From Populus alba (taxonomy: Eukaryota; Streptophyta; Magnoliopsida; Malpighiales; Salicaceae), in NCBI RefSeq assembly GCF_005239225.2, contig NC_133288.1, forward strand, positions 8,451,035-8,515,034: a stretch of DNA of 64,000 bases, given 5' to 3'. The notes under the pieces are model-generated. The model worked only from the letters and a program-made list of their open reading frames with translations. It was not told where the DNA came from and searched no databases. Of this stretch, positions 23,489-36,989 are shown one piece after another; the first letter of the stretch is position 1, and each line of letters starts with the position of its first letter. Made by a program: the position numbers and the translations under genes.

Positions 23489-26400
23489 GAGGCTGATTAG
23501 GCTGTCCACTTGTAAACATCGGTGAGACAGACGAGAAGAGGAAAGAACAAATCTTGAATTGGTTCTGTGTATTTATTTAATGTTTAATACTCTACTGAAG
23601 GACAAAAGATGAAGGAAAGGCAGATACAGATCCAAAGCAAAGATTTTTGGATGTCAGTTTCTGACGACCAAGTTAACAAAGACACGTCGCAGGACCATGA
23701 TGTTGATGCTTCGACGGACGTTAGTTTTGGAAGATTTGGGTGACGTGATTATTTTTTCAATTATTTTTAATTTAAAATAATATTTTTTATTTTTATCATC
23801 AAAACAAATTAAAAATAAATTAATCTTAAAAAAAAATCAATTCAAACATCGTTTTCGTTCCTATCACAAAAGTAAACAATGTCTTGCCATTAATTACACT
23901 TGAGGAATATCCTTGATGGGCCGCTCACCAATGAAGAACGAAAAGCTTACAGCATCCACAGAGACGGGCCAAGATCAGATAGGCCCGTAGGTATTGGGCT
24001 TGGACGGAGGTAATGACAAATGGAAACTCTTGCTATGGTGGGAAGGGACTGGGCTCCGTAGTTTATAGGCCCAATGGAAAGACCAGGGCTGAGCCTTCCT
24101 TACTAAGTTGGGCTCGAAATGTACAAAGCCCACAATCGAGTTGTCTCCATATCCCATAAAGTCATTGGGTGCAATCAAAAGAGGTGGCCCACCAAGCTCC
24201 CTACCAGCCGAGAAGCCGCCCCAAAAAATAATAAGACCGCAACTTTAGCGAACCCCCGAAGTCCCCAACCACGTGCCCCAGTGACATAAAAGTTGCCCTA
24301 GAAGACCTTTGGTCCCCATTGATGAAGACCCAGGAGCTCCACCATCGCTACATTCGTTGCATCCACTCATCTCCCTTTATGGTCTCTCCAAACCTTCAAG
24401 TTGATGACTCCAATGGGTAAGTAGATTTAGTATCCAAACTAGTTTATTGCCCGTGTTATCATTATGAGTCAACCAAAGTTTTTTGAAATATAAAAAAATA
24501 ATATTTAAATTGTACGAAATTTTTTGTTATTATCATTAAATTTAATATAATAATTTAAATTTAAAAACTATCCACTCAAATCTTTATCTAGCCTGGATTT
24601 TAAAATAAATCACTTTAGAATTGCCCTGACATAATCCTTTTCGCTTCATATATATATATATATATAAAATAAATCAGGTTAACCTACATAACTCACAAAA
24701 TTTATAACTTGAATTGAGTTTATTAAAACTCTTTGTTATAAAATAAAATTAAAGAAATGCAAAAATCATATTACAACAAAGCTCATGGAATACAATTGCC
24801 CCATAATAAATTTGTTAAAGAATAACATATTAATTTATTTTTTATATGATCAATTAATCTATTTTTTGATATGCTGATTTAAAAAATAATTTTTAAAAAA
24901 TAAAAAATATTATTTTAATATATTTTAAAATAAAAAATACTTTAAATTGTAATAGGTTTGTAAATCAAATCCACTGTTATTTAGTTGTTTAGTTAATTAA
25001 AATATAATATGCGATTCGAATCCAAAAAAGAGTTAAGAGAAATAAAATCTTATAATATGTGAGTTAAGCATTATAATACGAACTATGTGCGCCAAAAGCG
25101 GTACAGAGGAATATAAGTAATCTCAAGATCTTATGAAACTGATAAAGCAAGCACATGAGAAAAGGCTCTGAAGGGTGGTAAAGTTGACACGTAGAGCATC
25201 GTCTTCAGGGCTCTTGTTGTCGCCTGTCCTTTTTCATTGGGAACCACGCCTTCACAGGAGAAAGAAAAAGCGAAAAACTGGAATCCCGCCGCTAGAATTC
25301 CACCGTGCAGAGTAGTGGTGCCATATGGTTTTTATTTGTTTTACAATCATGCATTTTTGGGGCAACAATTCTTTAATCGCTTTGCAATTTTCCATCTATG
25401 CATCTCTTTCGCACAATCAACTAGTATGTATGTTTCATATTTTGCAAGCTAATGACCAAAATAAAAGAGAGGTAAAGGTTTGGAATTCCAATTGAGTATT
25501 GCAGAGAAAAATTTGAGTTTAGAACAAAACTGGCCAAAATTTCATGAATTAGAGGGCCAAGGACCAAATCTAAAAATCAGCCAAAGTTGAGGACCAAATC
25601 AAAGTGAATTGTGGATGAAATCATAGAAATTTTGAGGTTAAAAGTCCAATTGAGAGTCAAATTGAAAATCTATAAAGCCAAGGACTAAAATTTTAAAAAG
25701 AGAGCTTAAATTCTAGGACCAAGTTATGAACGCGCAAAACAATGTCATTTCAATTAATTCAACGAGAAAAATGATACGTCATTCAGGTGCTAAGAGGAGA
25801 AATGATGTTCCACTCGCTTTTTTTTCTTTTTCTTTTTCTGTAAAATTCAAGCTTTTCATCGATACTGTAAGATAAACAAACCTAAAGAGTTTGTATCCGC
25901 GAGTCATTGTTGCATAAACAAAATGTTTAACGACAACTCGTCCTAAGACCTATGTTGAGTTAATGAGCTAAACATGGATCCACCTAATTATTAATTAACA
26001 TGATTTGATAGGCTATTAATAATAATAGGTTGTGATCAATAACAAGTGATTATAGGCATGTTAATTCACCCAAAAATTAAGAGCAACAAAAATGACTTGG
26101 CTGTTAGAAAGGACATGCTTAAACCTATTTGTCCACCTTGTATTTAATTCCCTGAACTAGAACGATTCTAACCCATGTAGATAAGATCATTGGTAGATTA
26201 CACACAACAAATCATTAAAAATAAAAGACAATAAGAGATGCAACTCATCTTAGATCAGATGTTTTAGGGTTATAACATCTTTTTTTTAGTATAGTCAGTC
26301 TATTATCTTAGATCTTTGAAGACTAATCAAGATTTTAAAGTAACATTCTTTTTATGAAACACATTTCTAGCGATGTAGTTACTTCAAATAGTAACAAGAT

Positions 26401-26843
26401 TGTCGGGGCAGATTTGATGCAACATAGAAGGTTACTTGTGCAAATGAAACACCTAAATCAAAGCTATTCAACTTTATCCACCAAATTATCTAAAGTGTAA
26501 ACCTTTGTCCCTGTTTAATATTGCATTTTAAATGAGAGTTAGGTAAATTTTTAAAATTTTTGTACCTTATAATTAATTTTTTTATATTTTTAGATCATTT
26601 TAATATATTAATATCAAGAATATTTTTTTAAAAAAATATTATTTAAATACATTTTTAAATAAAAAAATATTTTAAAAGATAAATATTACAACGCAACGCT
26701 CGAAATCACCACAGACAATTACATGAATACTTCGTTATGGTAGTTACAAAAGAGAAGGCCAAACACAGGCAGGCAAACCCTAAGATTCTATTGCATCATG
26801 GTCAAGTCAACAAGCCATCATAGCACGCAGCCCTCTAATTAAT
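23489..26843. other. Intergenic, with a GC-richer island at about 23900-24420
   Basis: The island contains three TGGGCC/GGCCCA (site II-like) hexamers at 23917, 24068 and 24186, plus several GGGCT/GCCCA words. A 67-codon minus-strand frame at 23975-24178 resembles nothing I know. To its right are A/T-rich repeat cores at about 24880-24957 and 26594-26685. A degenerate GGACCAAAT-rich tract at 25540-25760, with phrases such as GAGGACCAAATCAAAG, resembles decayed LTR-retrotransposon sequence. No gene is supported. Confidence 0.4.
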
Positions 26844-27065
26844 AATCAATTACTGACACCCACGGACCTGGCCCAGTGATTGAAATAACTTGTTTTTTTT
26901 CTTTGTATTCTGGGTTCAAACCTCACCGTACAAGCTTGTTATTCCTGCGGTGCTTTACATGCTCACTGGGTTTACAGGATGTTTAGTGAGCTGTGAGATT
27001 AGTCGTGGTGCGCGCAAGCTAGCCCGAACACCCAAGTAAATTAAAAAAAAATCAATTACTGACAC
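26844..27065 (+). mobile_element. tRNA-derived SINE with 16-bp target-site duplication
   Basis: AATCAATTACTGACAC at 26844-26859 is repeated exactly at 27050-27065, and the element of about 190 bp lies between. Internal pol III promoter boxes are visible: an A-box-like TGGCCCAGTGAT at 26869-26880 and a B-box-like GGTTCAAACCT at 26913-26923. The 3' part contains GATTAGTCGTGGTGCGCGCA, and it ends in an A-rich tail (TTAAAAAAAA). This body is familiar from plant SINEs, including Salicaceae families; the exact family is not assigned. SINEs are moved by LINE-encoded reverse transcriptase. The identical duplication indicates a fairly recent insertion. Confidence 0.9.
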
Positions 27066-28529
27066 ATTCTCTGTCAAATAAAAATATCGCAGCAAACAAA
27101 GAAATAAAATGAAACTTCACATTCTTTATGGTTTGTTTAATATGGCGCCAAATGGAGGGTTCGTGCGCATAATTTAACTGTCCATGAGCTGTTAGCTGTG
27201 TGATACACCAAATCATGATCTTTATGGTTTTAATTAATTAATCAATTTAGGTTTTCTTTAAAGAGTCATAATTCTTTTTTATCTTCTTTTTTATCTGAAG
27301 GTGGACTATAATCCACCCAATAATTAGACTGTAAGGGAATACACACACACTCACATAATTAACAAAATAATGAATTAAAAACAGAAAAAGAGTAATAATG
27401 GGAATAAAGTACACCACCACATGGATTGGAAGCTTCATTTTCTGCTGCTCTATCATTCCAGCCATGAATGATCAACTTAACTTCTCTCTACAACTAAAAA
27501 GTATATCTTTTTTTCATCCTCATCATTACAACAATAGTCATTATCGTTAATTTATTGTTCTCTCCTTTTGGCCTCCTACATTACACAAATCCCATCTTTG
27601 AATTCCCACTTTTTGCTTCAAATTTCATCTCCACTGTTCAAGATCCTCTGTTCCTTGTACTTTCAGCCAAAAAACCCGGTCGTTTTTTGGTTTCTTTGAC
27701 TCCAAAGTTTGCATTTTTGCTTCAGTGTTTTCTCATAGAGGTATGTTTGTATTTCATTATACTCTTTCTGGTAGTTTTGGTAATTGCAGAAGGAGAGGAA
27801 AGGCCATATTTTTGTGTTTTTCATGTTTGGTCAAGGTTTGCTTTGTTTAAACAGTGAAACAATGATTGATTACGATTGAAATTTAGCCAATTTAGTATTG
27901 TGTATAACTTCTATAACCAGAGCAGAATTTTTTCTTGCTACTTTTATTGGTGGCCATTTTTTTGTGGAATACCAGGAACATACTCCTCCTCCTCCTCCTC
28001 TTTTTTTTTTTTTTTTGTAACCAAGTGGATGTTAATATTCTTCTTGTTTTGAGTTCATTTTCTTACATCAAGATTCTGGATTGACGTGGGGTGTTGACTT
28101 AAGGAGATCTACTTTCATTAATTTTGTTGCGAAATACAATGAGCTTCATTTATCTCAATTTCTTGGCGTGCTGATTATGTAAAGTTCCAATCTTTTGCTT
28201 TTGAAGTTAAGATAAGGTTGCCCCCCAAGCTGTAATACGAAGAAAACATTTGTTTTGTTGGTTCATTATAATCCTCATGGGCTACAAAAAAATGGATCTT
28301 ATTTTTACTGGATCTGTTATGTTTTCATCTCATTGTTCAGTCTTTGAAAAGTCTTGATTCAATTATTCTAGTTTTCTGTCAATAATGTTGGGAAGAATTT
28401 GTGGGCTCGCAGGGTTTCCAGCTGCAGGATTGTATAATTTGTGGATAAGAGCAATCATTTTACGCCTGAATGTGTGAGGCAGATGCATTGCTGAGGAAAT
28501 GACAGCTTTTTGGTAGACCATCTAGCTGC
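27066..28529. other. Upstream region and probable 5' UTR of the TRM-like gene
   Basis: A CT-rich patch at 27540-27740 followed by CATAGAG|GTATGT at about 27740 suggests a non-coding first exon with a 5' UTR intron. A CTC trinucleotide repeat lies near 27986-28001. No separate coding gene is supported; the 100-codon frame starting at 27555 is hydrophobic and matches no family I know. Confidence 0.4.
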
Positions 28530-31500
28530 ATGGGAGGATTTTTGCACCTTTTTGACTTTAATCAAGACAACATGGCCAGGAAAATTCTTGCTCCTAAGCG
28601 ACATGTTGATGGTAAGTATTGCCATAATTTTCTTTTCTTTTCTTTTTCTATGCAAAGGTAGAAACTTTTTATATATGGTTTTTCAGTGCCTGTTTAACAG
28701 AGACATGTACTTTAGATTATTAGTAATCTTTCCATCCCTAACTGCAAGAACGGGTTAGTCTATGTTCGATGGCACTTTTCTAAGACTACAGTTGATTTCC
28801 TAAGCAGTTAACAGTTTTAATTTGAAACCGCTGTCTTGGGTTTTATCACGCCACAATCCACATAGTCTAAGCTGATGAAAGATGCTCAGGTGGTACACAT
28901 CAAGACTGAATTGGAATTTTAATATATTCATTTGTAGGAAATATTAGCTGACTCTTCTCCCCCGTTGATATGCCTGTTCCTGAATTGTTAGCCTGTGTTG
29001 AGGGGTTGATCTGCTTTTTTAATGTTAAATGAGGGTATGGTCAATTTGGCACTGGTGGGTGGTGAACTTTCACATTTCTCCATGATGAAATTAAAGCATC
29101 TCTCTCACAAATAGATGAGAGATTGACTGCTATTCTGTTGTAGCTTGCTGAATCTGTATTTCCTTCAATAAACTGACTTGATCAAACTGATCTACAGGAC
29201 TGGAAGCTCCCCGGAATAGCTTGGAGCTGCAAGTAGAATCTTCTCAGAGCTGCTGTGCTGCAGGAGATGCACTGGTAAATTTTCTTCATCACTCGCCTAG
29301 CATATCTTCTAACATTATCACGAGAGTTGCTGTTCAAGCGTACGCCTCTGCATTTGTATACCACAACAGTGTTTTACATTTGATATGGAAATATGGCTTG
29401 CATTCTGGTGGATTGAAAATCATAATTTAATGGGAGATCTTGAGGTTCAGGATTGAATCATTTCTGAGTTTCAGGAAATGACCCCAATTTGGAGTTTCGC
29501 GTGCAACTGTCTTAATTTATATGATACCAGCCTACTCATACCCACTCTCCTATCACAGGATATTTTACAGAGTGTCGATTTCCAATCTGCTATGTTCTTC
29601 TAAGAATTCTCACTGTCTTATTTGTATTTCAGATAAATATTGTTTTCTTTGTTTACATATTCACTTAATCTTTTCTGTAAGTTTCAGTACTCTTATGAGG
29701 TCGAAGAAAACTGGTCTCAAAAGAATTGTTATCCAATTGAGGCTTCAATGAAGAGATTGATTAACGAGGAAATTTCCCAGCAATCAAGTGCAAAGAAAAA
29801 TGTACCAAGCATTGTTGCCCGACTGATGGGGGTGGACATGTTGCCACTAGAAACGAAATCTGCAGTTCAGACGATTGATAACAAGAAAGCAATCACAGAA
29901 ACCAAGATCTCGAAAAAGGAGAAGAATGAAAGAAGGTCAGCTGCTCATCTCTCTTCCAACTCAAATTCTTATAGGCAGATGGAACTCGATTCACTTTATG
30001 ATGTTAAAGAGCAAGATGTTTATAGATGGAGTAAAGGCCAAAAGTTAGGGAAACCGAGCCCTCGAGAACATCCTCAAGAGGAGGAACTTCAAAATTTTAA
30101 AAAGGAATTTGAAGCATGGCAAACTGCTAGGTTTAAGGAATATTCTAAGATAGTTGAACATGACAGCAGTCCCGGTCAGTTACTTGTTCCAGAAAAAATC
30201 AACAAGAAAAAAATGGCACTTGATGTAGATACCAGGATACCAGCAAGCGAGAGGCATGCAGAACCTAAGGGTCTTACATCAAAAGCAAGGTCACATGAAA
30301 GAAGTGGGTTACTACATCCTAGACATAAAGTGGAACTATTTCCAGATGAACAGGAGGATTTTTTTCCTGCAAGAAACAGAACTGTAAGTAGAAACACCGA
30401 GCACTCCTTGATAAATTATGGTGAGAAACTGGATAACTCTTCTGCTCACACACGGATAGTGATCTTGAAGCCTGGTCCTGATAGGATTTGTGACCACGAT
30501 GAGTCCTGGACTAGCTCCTCAGGAACTTTTGAGGACAGAGGTAGCATTGAAGATTTCCTTGAGGAGGTCAAAGAACGGCTGAAATGTGAATTGCAAGGGA
30601 AAACTCAAAGAAGGAGTTCCGTGGTCAGAGGAAGTGGAATTGAAACCCCCTTTAGTGAAAGGCCATCAGATCCAAAACAAATTGCTCAGCATATAGCAAA
30701 GCAAGTCAGGGATAGTGTAACTCGGGACCTTGGGATGAGTTTGCTCAGATCAGAATCAACAAGATCGTATAGAAGTGAAATTCAGTTTAATGAGCCAGGT
30801 TCTCCTGAGTTCATCAACAGAGATACTAGAAGATTCTTGTCAGAGAGATTGAGGAATGTTCTAAGGAGAGAGACGCATCTAGATGATCCCATAGTTATCA
30901 GTGGCATTTCTGGATCATCTCTATTGGAAAATGAAAGGGCCAGACTAAAGCATGTGGGAGATTCATTGAAAGCTGGAAACGAGCCGAACTATTGGGAAAT
31001 CATGAAAGATGAACAAGAAATGCAAACTAGATCATTCAGGCATGGGGATGAAAATGGAGCACCTCACCACAAATTATCTCCAAGGAACCTAATCAGGTCT
31101 TTGTCAGCTCCTGTGCCAGGAACATCTTTTGGGAAGCTTCTTCTTGAGGACCGACACATTTTAACCGGTGCCCATATCAGGAGGAAGCATGAATCCCATG
31201 AAAATGTGACCTTGGAGTTGAAGAAACGGAAGAAAGAAAGATTTAACATAAAAGAAAAGGTTTCCAATTTCAGATACAGCTTCTCTCTTAGGGGTAAGCT
31301 GTTTGGCAAGAAGATCCAATCAATGATGGAATCACATAATGCTGAACAGGAGCTTGTAAAGGATATCATGAACGGGCCAACAGTTATTAGGAACTTTGGC
31401 GAGAGAAACATAATGGTACTATTTTCTTTCCCTCTACTACAATAAATGAAAGAAAAGGTTCATATTCTGTCCACTTCTGTTGTCTAACCAGCTTATCATT

Positions 31501-32831
31501 GAACTTTGCTCCTAGGAAAACTCGACTGAGGTGCCTCCAAGCCCTGCATCTGTGTGTAGTAGTGCTCAAGAAGAGTTCTGGAGGGCAACAGATTACCTCA
31601 GCCCAGCATCAACACCTGATATGACTATGGGAGAAGATGATGCCATGCCACAAGTTTTTAAGGAGATCAGTTCTAATCTGAATGGTATGGAAACACTTGT
31701 TTCCTCTTGGTGATGCCTATAACATGCCTGTTGCCATGCTTTTAATATTTTTATTGATTTCAAGGCTAGTGTTTGGGTGAAAAGTAAAAAAGAAAAGTCA
31801 GCCTCAATGAATTTGGCCCATGTTTGCTGATTTTAGATGATCTATTATTTTTCATATGCTACAAGATATGGAGGGAAAGGATCCCTAGGTAATTTAGTTT
31901 AAGGAACTTCTCTATCATCACATGCTCATTTTCTGGCTAAGTGACCATGCCATAAATCTTGATGACTGGTCATGATATTCATGTTCTCTTACCGTTTTCC
32001 TCTAATTTCTGGCTTTTTATGGTTGTACCATGAAACGTAGTTCTTCTAGTTCATATCAAACTCTCAGCATTTTGAACAACTTGAAATATTATTCTGAAAA
32101 CCAAGACACTACTAATACAAGGCCCTTCCATTGAAAATATGAATGTGAAGTTGTTTTCTGATAGCTTCTTTTATCCTGTTGATTATGCAGAGCTGCGACG
32201 GCAACTAAATCAACTCGGGTCCGTTAAACCTGAAGAGACAACAATTGAACATGAGAGCAACGAGTTCAAACTAGATGATCTAGAGGACAAAGCAGAAGCT
32301 TACGTAAGAGATTTGCTTATTGCTTCTGGTTTCTATGATGGATCATCTGATAAATGTTTATTGAGATGGGACCCATTTGCGAAGCCTATCAGCAATTCAG
32401 TGTTTGAAGACGTTGAAAAATCTTGTAAAAAATTCTTGCCCGTGGATGATGGAGCTACTGCAACGCATCACAATGAGACGAATGCAGAACACAGAATGTT
32501 ATTTGATTTGTCGAATGAGGCGCTTTCAACTGTACTTGGACCACCCGTGACCATGTCTAGATTCAGAAGAAAGGTCATCGATTGGTCCATGCTGCCACAT
32601 CTACACGGAAGGAAATTATTGGATTCTGTGTGGGAGATCATCCGTGAGAATTTATACCCTTTCAACGACAAACCCTTCTACTCTCTAGATAATATGGTGA
32701 ACAAGTATTTAGAATCCAGTCCCTGGTCTGGCTTGATAGATGATGAGGTAAATAATTTCGAAGGAGAGATAGAATGTCTTATCATGGGAGATCTTATAGA
32801 GGAAATGCTGAAGGATTTATGCATGGATTAG
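28530..32831 (+). CDS. TRM/LONGIFOLIA-like protein (DUF3741-DUF4378)
   Basis: Exons 28530-28611, 29198-29274, 29688-31415, 31516-31684 and 32191-32831 join in frame to 898 codons and TAG. The start is placed at 28530, not at the internal ATG at 28572, because it adds GGFLHLFDFNQ, the short aromatic N-terminal motif seen in this family. VPSIVARLMG (about residues 92-101) is the hallmark DUF3741 motif. Long charged, Ser-rich, probably disordered regions follow. The last 200 or so residues, with RRKVIDWSMLP near the middle, form the DUF4378 domain and end in an acidic Leu-rich helix. TON1-recruiting-motif (TRM) proteins target TON1/PP2A complexes to cortical microtubules and influence cell shape and division-plane placement. 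The subgroup within the TRM family is not assigned. The gene stands alone, with large gaps on both sides. Confidence 0.9.
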
Positions 32832-35800
32832 TCCCTTCTCTGCTGTGATAAAATATCAAAATCATCAGGCAAATAACCTGTAGATGGAGAGAAAAAGAAA
32901 GCGAAGATGGCCAATCATCAGGCAAAACTGGGAACACCAAGTTTTCTTGCTTGCTACAAGTTTAAGTGTGGAGTTAGAGATTTTGCATGTGCATGAATGT
33001 ATATAGGTTCCTTGAAGGAGTTGAGTTCAGAAACCATATCCTTACTGTAAATGAGTTGATTTGCATGGATTAGCAGGTATTTTTCTTGACAGACTGGGTA
33101 TATTATTCATAATTTATCTAACCTGGAATCTTAATACATTTCTTTTATTCACTGGCATAAAATCCAGTTTTTAAGAGCTTGCCTTGCTTCAATTCTTCAA
33201 CTTCTCTAGCCCATTTTCTTCCATGGCCCAGGCTGGTTCAAAAAACGAAGAAGAGGTACGAGTAAAGTGCAAGAAAGAAAATATTCAAAAGAGAGGCCAT
33301 TAAAAGATCTCCCACTAAACTAAGAATCTCGTGGAAAGCACAGGGAAAGGGACTGGGAAAAAGAAACCGAAAGAAGAAAATGATTCTTACAAATATATTG
33401 ATTCTGATGACAAATAGAATGCTTCAGACATGATTTGATGATAATAGTCTCAATGTCCCAAAATCACTCGAAACAAAAGTGAAGGATTAATTAAAGAAAA
33501 AACCACTTGGGAATAAAATCTTAGTGCATAGGTATTACAAATTCATATATTTATTTTGTAAGGATTTTTTTCGGTTCAATTTGTTTTCCGAGAAAAACAT
33601 TCAATTAATAATTTTTTAAGTAGTTTTTTATGATTTTAATATATTGATATTAAAAATAAAAAAAATATTTTATATATTTTTAATTAAAAAATACCGTAAA
33701 TAAATCAGGATAAGGATGGAAAAACTGAATTTTTTCAGTGAAAAAAAACGTTAGGTGCACCAAATATTTATGCTCAAGTAAGAATCCAATAAAGATTTAG
33801 ACGATAAAAGAGAGTCAATCTCCAACATGATATCTTTTATGAGTCAAGTTAGGCTAATAACAGTGTGAAGAGTGGACACGGTTGGTAGAAGAGTCCCACG
33901 TTGCCTTCAATGTTCGATCTTTTCTTCTTCTTTTTTAATTAAATTATTTATTAAGTGCATTGCCCCCAGGCCACTCAAGTTGTTTTCACAACATTTATTC
34001 ACATCAACTTGTTTGATCTTTTCGGTCTCTTCAGTCCTCATGCGTCAACTTCTGGTTTTTTTTTTTTAATTAACATAGGTGTTCGGATAACTTATACACG
34101 TATTAACTAATCTTACAAGCCCTAAAGTTAACGATCATGCAAGTCTTTAATGACCTTGATATTTATGATACTTGAACTGATGATCTTTAGAAAATAAATC
34201 AAGGACCTGACTAGTTAAATTACATCCCTAAAATCAACTTGAACCTATTATTTTATCCAAAGATATAAAGGTACAAAGTATGTTTGTTTATGTTTTATTA
34301 AAAAAAAATTTAATTATATGTTGATGTTGATGTCAAAAATAAATTTTAAAATATTATTTTAATGCATTTTCAAGTAAAAAATACTTTAAAAAACAACTAT
34401 CATTACAAAAACAAACGGGCTCTTACTCATGTATATGCATTATGTGGATTATTTTCTTTATAAATCATCAAATTAATAAATTATTATCCAAACAAATGAA
34501 AAGGTCACAAATAAAGAGAACATAAAAATATAAAATAATTAACTTAATACCAACCATCGCGAAAAGAATTATGAAATATATTTATTGATGAGAAATTATG
34601 TACTGAGCAGAGGAAATTATCATAAGGTAAGAGCACATAATTAAGAAATAAAATAACAAATTCAAATTCAACAAACTCTCGAGAAGAGATAAATATATTT
34701 ATTACTAAAAGATTGCGTGTTCTTTTTTAATGCACAAGGATACAATATTTACGATCGATATAATAAATTTTTACCAAAAACTATGAAAATACCACAAAGA
34801 AAAGGCATTTAAATATATTAAATAATAAATCTAAATTTAACAAATTAGTTTGGATAGTTAGTTTGTTTTGCATTAATTTATATTAATACATATTGCTGTA
34901 TGCCTGAATATTGGATAAGTCTTTCTAACTCTGTAGCTTATCTAATTATGCTAATAAATTATACAATTACAACTATAAACTAAAACAAAACCCATTTTCA
35001 ATGTTCATTACTGGACCCTCCTTCGAAAACTTTGGCTGGGTTCTTGAAGTCCTGATTTATGCATTATTTGATTCTTGTTGTTTTAAAATTTTATATTTCA
35101 ATCCTAATTTTTATTTATTTTTGTTTTAGTTTCTAGACGTTGAAAAAAAAAAGAAAAATTCATCTAAAAAATATTAAGAAGAGAGAAAGGGTTTGATTGA
35201 CTATATCCGGTTAATCGAAAAATCAATTTTGACGTCAGTAAATTCCTCCTAGAAAGGAGAGTTCGGTAAAGAAATTTTTTTTTTCTTCAAACATACTAGG
35301 AAAAGTAAATCACGCCCGTAGAGTTTTTTTTAATTTTTAATTTTTAAAGTTATTAGTTGATATTTAGATTTAAAATGGATCTATTGAAGGTTTTATGATA
35401 TTTTTCAAGTATTTTTAGGTGGAGAAATATTGAAAAATAGATTTTGAGGTTTAAAAATTAAAACCCTAAGTTTTCGATAACTTAGAGGTGATAGAAAAAT
35501 AAATTAGTGGACGACACGTCAATTGTAAAAGTAAATGATATATCATCCATATTTTTTTTTAAAAATAAAATAAAAGAAAACCAAGCATACAAACCTAGCT
35601 TCCAAGCCCTGGCATGGTTTATCTTTTTCTTGTAGGTTAGGCACGACAGCCCAAAAAATGTTTTTTTAACAATAGTTTTAGCCCTTGAGCTTTTATTTTC
35701 TTCTTTTAATTAATTGTTTTATTTTTTAAAAAAATTCTTCAAATAAAATTATTTAGATGATATTTACAAAAGTATCCGGTAACATGCGTATCTTTTAAAT

Positions 35801-36242
35801 AAAAGTATAACCTTCTTATAGTTTATTTTATGAATAATTATATATTAATCTAATCTACAAAATTTAACTATATATAAAATAATTATAAGCATTTTTTTCT
35901 CCCCCCACCCCACATTTTAGTTTTTTTTTTATAAGAGAATCGTATAAGACAGATGCGATTCATGAGACATGCATATATATCATCTCCAACTCTATTAAAT
36001 ATGTTATTTTTCTTTGGATTATGTTGTTTTTCTATTTCTTTTTATGCAGTTGCACTCTGTCTGGGTTAGCCACAAGACATACATGCTTTTATTATTCCAT
36101 GTGATGCCGCGAGACATATTCGAAACTTATCAAAGAATCGGAAAATAAGAAGAGAGAGTCAACTCGTGTGTTCCTAGCTTTACCTAGACCCGTGAAAAAC
36201 CTTGCAACACTTCAAAAAAGGGGTTTTCGGTAGTATGTAGCT
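32832..36242. other. Intergenic, downstream of the TRM-like gene
   Basis: The first 350 bases are probably 3' UTR. Beyond them are A/T-rich dispersed-repeat cores (33630-33703) and a fuller copy at 34277-34425, which contains GATGTTGATGTCAAAAATAA and AACAACTATCATTAC. Poly-A/T runs are frequent and the sequence around 35030-35560 looks like decayed retroelement. No gene seen. Confidence 0.4.
34277..34425 (+). repeat. Dispersed A/T-rich repeat, copy in plus orientation
   Basis: Starts GTATGTTTGTTTATGTTTTA, then the GATGTCAAAAATAAATTTT core, and ends CTTTAAAAAACAACTATC. The block order matches 4635-4855 and 14425-14640, with a shorter middle. Confidence 0.55.
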
Positions 36243-36318
36243 TTGAATCGGTTTTCACACGAGATCTTGAGGTGGAATCAAGCATGTTTCCAAGCCAGGC
36301 ATCGATGCCTATACTTGC

Positions 36319-36355
36319 TAGGGTTAGGGTTAGGGTTAGGGTCGGGGTTAGGGTT
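36319..36355 (+). repeat. Interstitial telomere-like repeat, hexamer GGGTTA
   Basis: About six consecutive units, four of them exact GGGTTA hexamers, plus one variant containing GGGTCG. The usual plant telomere unit is the heptamer TTTAGGG; this array has the six-base period instead. It lies inside a 78-codon plus-strand frame (36243-36479), producing a Leu-Gly run there. The rest of that frame is unrecognised and I do not call it a gene. Confidence 0.7.
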
Positions 36356-36989
36356 CAATTCAATGAATGATGATTTTGGCTGTGTTCCTCCGGATTTTCT
36401 GCACGAAGAAGACAAACACCAAAGTCATGGATCATACTCTAAATCATACAATTGTCTATGCCCTGTGATGCGCAGGTAATTGGGAATCACGTGTGTGTAT
36501 TTCTTAATTAAGGGCTTGCCAAGAAAGAAGACAACTTGTTCATGTAAGTTGCCCAAAAAGACAAGGAAAAGCAAGACAATCTCCATGTTCATTCTGACAT
36601 GCCAATCATCCTTAGCACCAAATGCTCGCGGCTGAGGTTTTTTTTTTTTTTTTTTTGTTTCTGATTTGACATTTAAATTATCTCTTATCAACAAAAATGA
36701 GTATTCTTTTTAAACAATTTTAAGGATTTACCTATTATGTTGATGCGTTTGAGAGAATAAATTGTTTTGGATAATGGTCTCCACGAATATCTATTGAAAA
36801 AAAAATCTAAATATTGTTGATTGAAAGTGCATCCATTCAATGTATTCAAGGTATTGCTGTTTAGATTTTGAGATATTACTTTTATTAAGATTGATTTCAT
36901 CAATTAATGAGAAATTTAGTTTAAAGAACAAATAATATAGTCCTTCGCAGCAACTTTATTTATTTTCTTATTTTTCACCCAAATTTCTA

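Noticed and set aside
27555..27857. 100-codon frame upstream of the TRM-like gene
   Set aside because: Hydrophobic, no family, and placed where a non-coding leader exon and 5' UTR intron are expected.
28572..28574. ATG at 28572 as the TRM-like start
   Set aside because: An in-frame ATG at 28530 adds the family-type GGFLHLFDFNQ N-terminus.
29640..29687. N-terminal part of the 601-codon frame in the TRM-like gene
   Set aside because: The first 16 codons are intron sequence before the TTTCAG acceptor at 29687; two upstream exons supply the real N-terminus.
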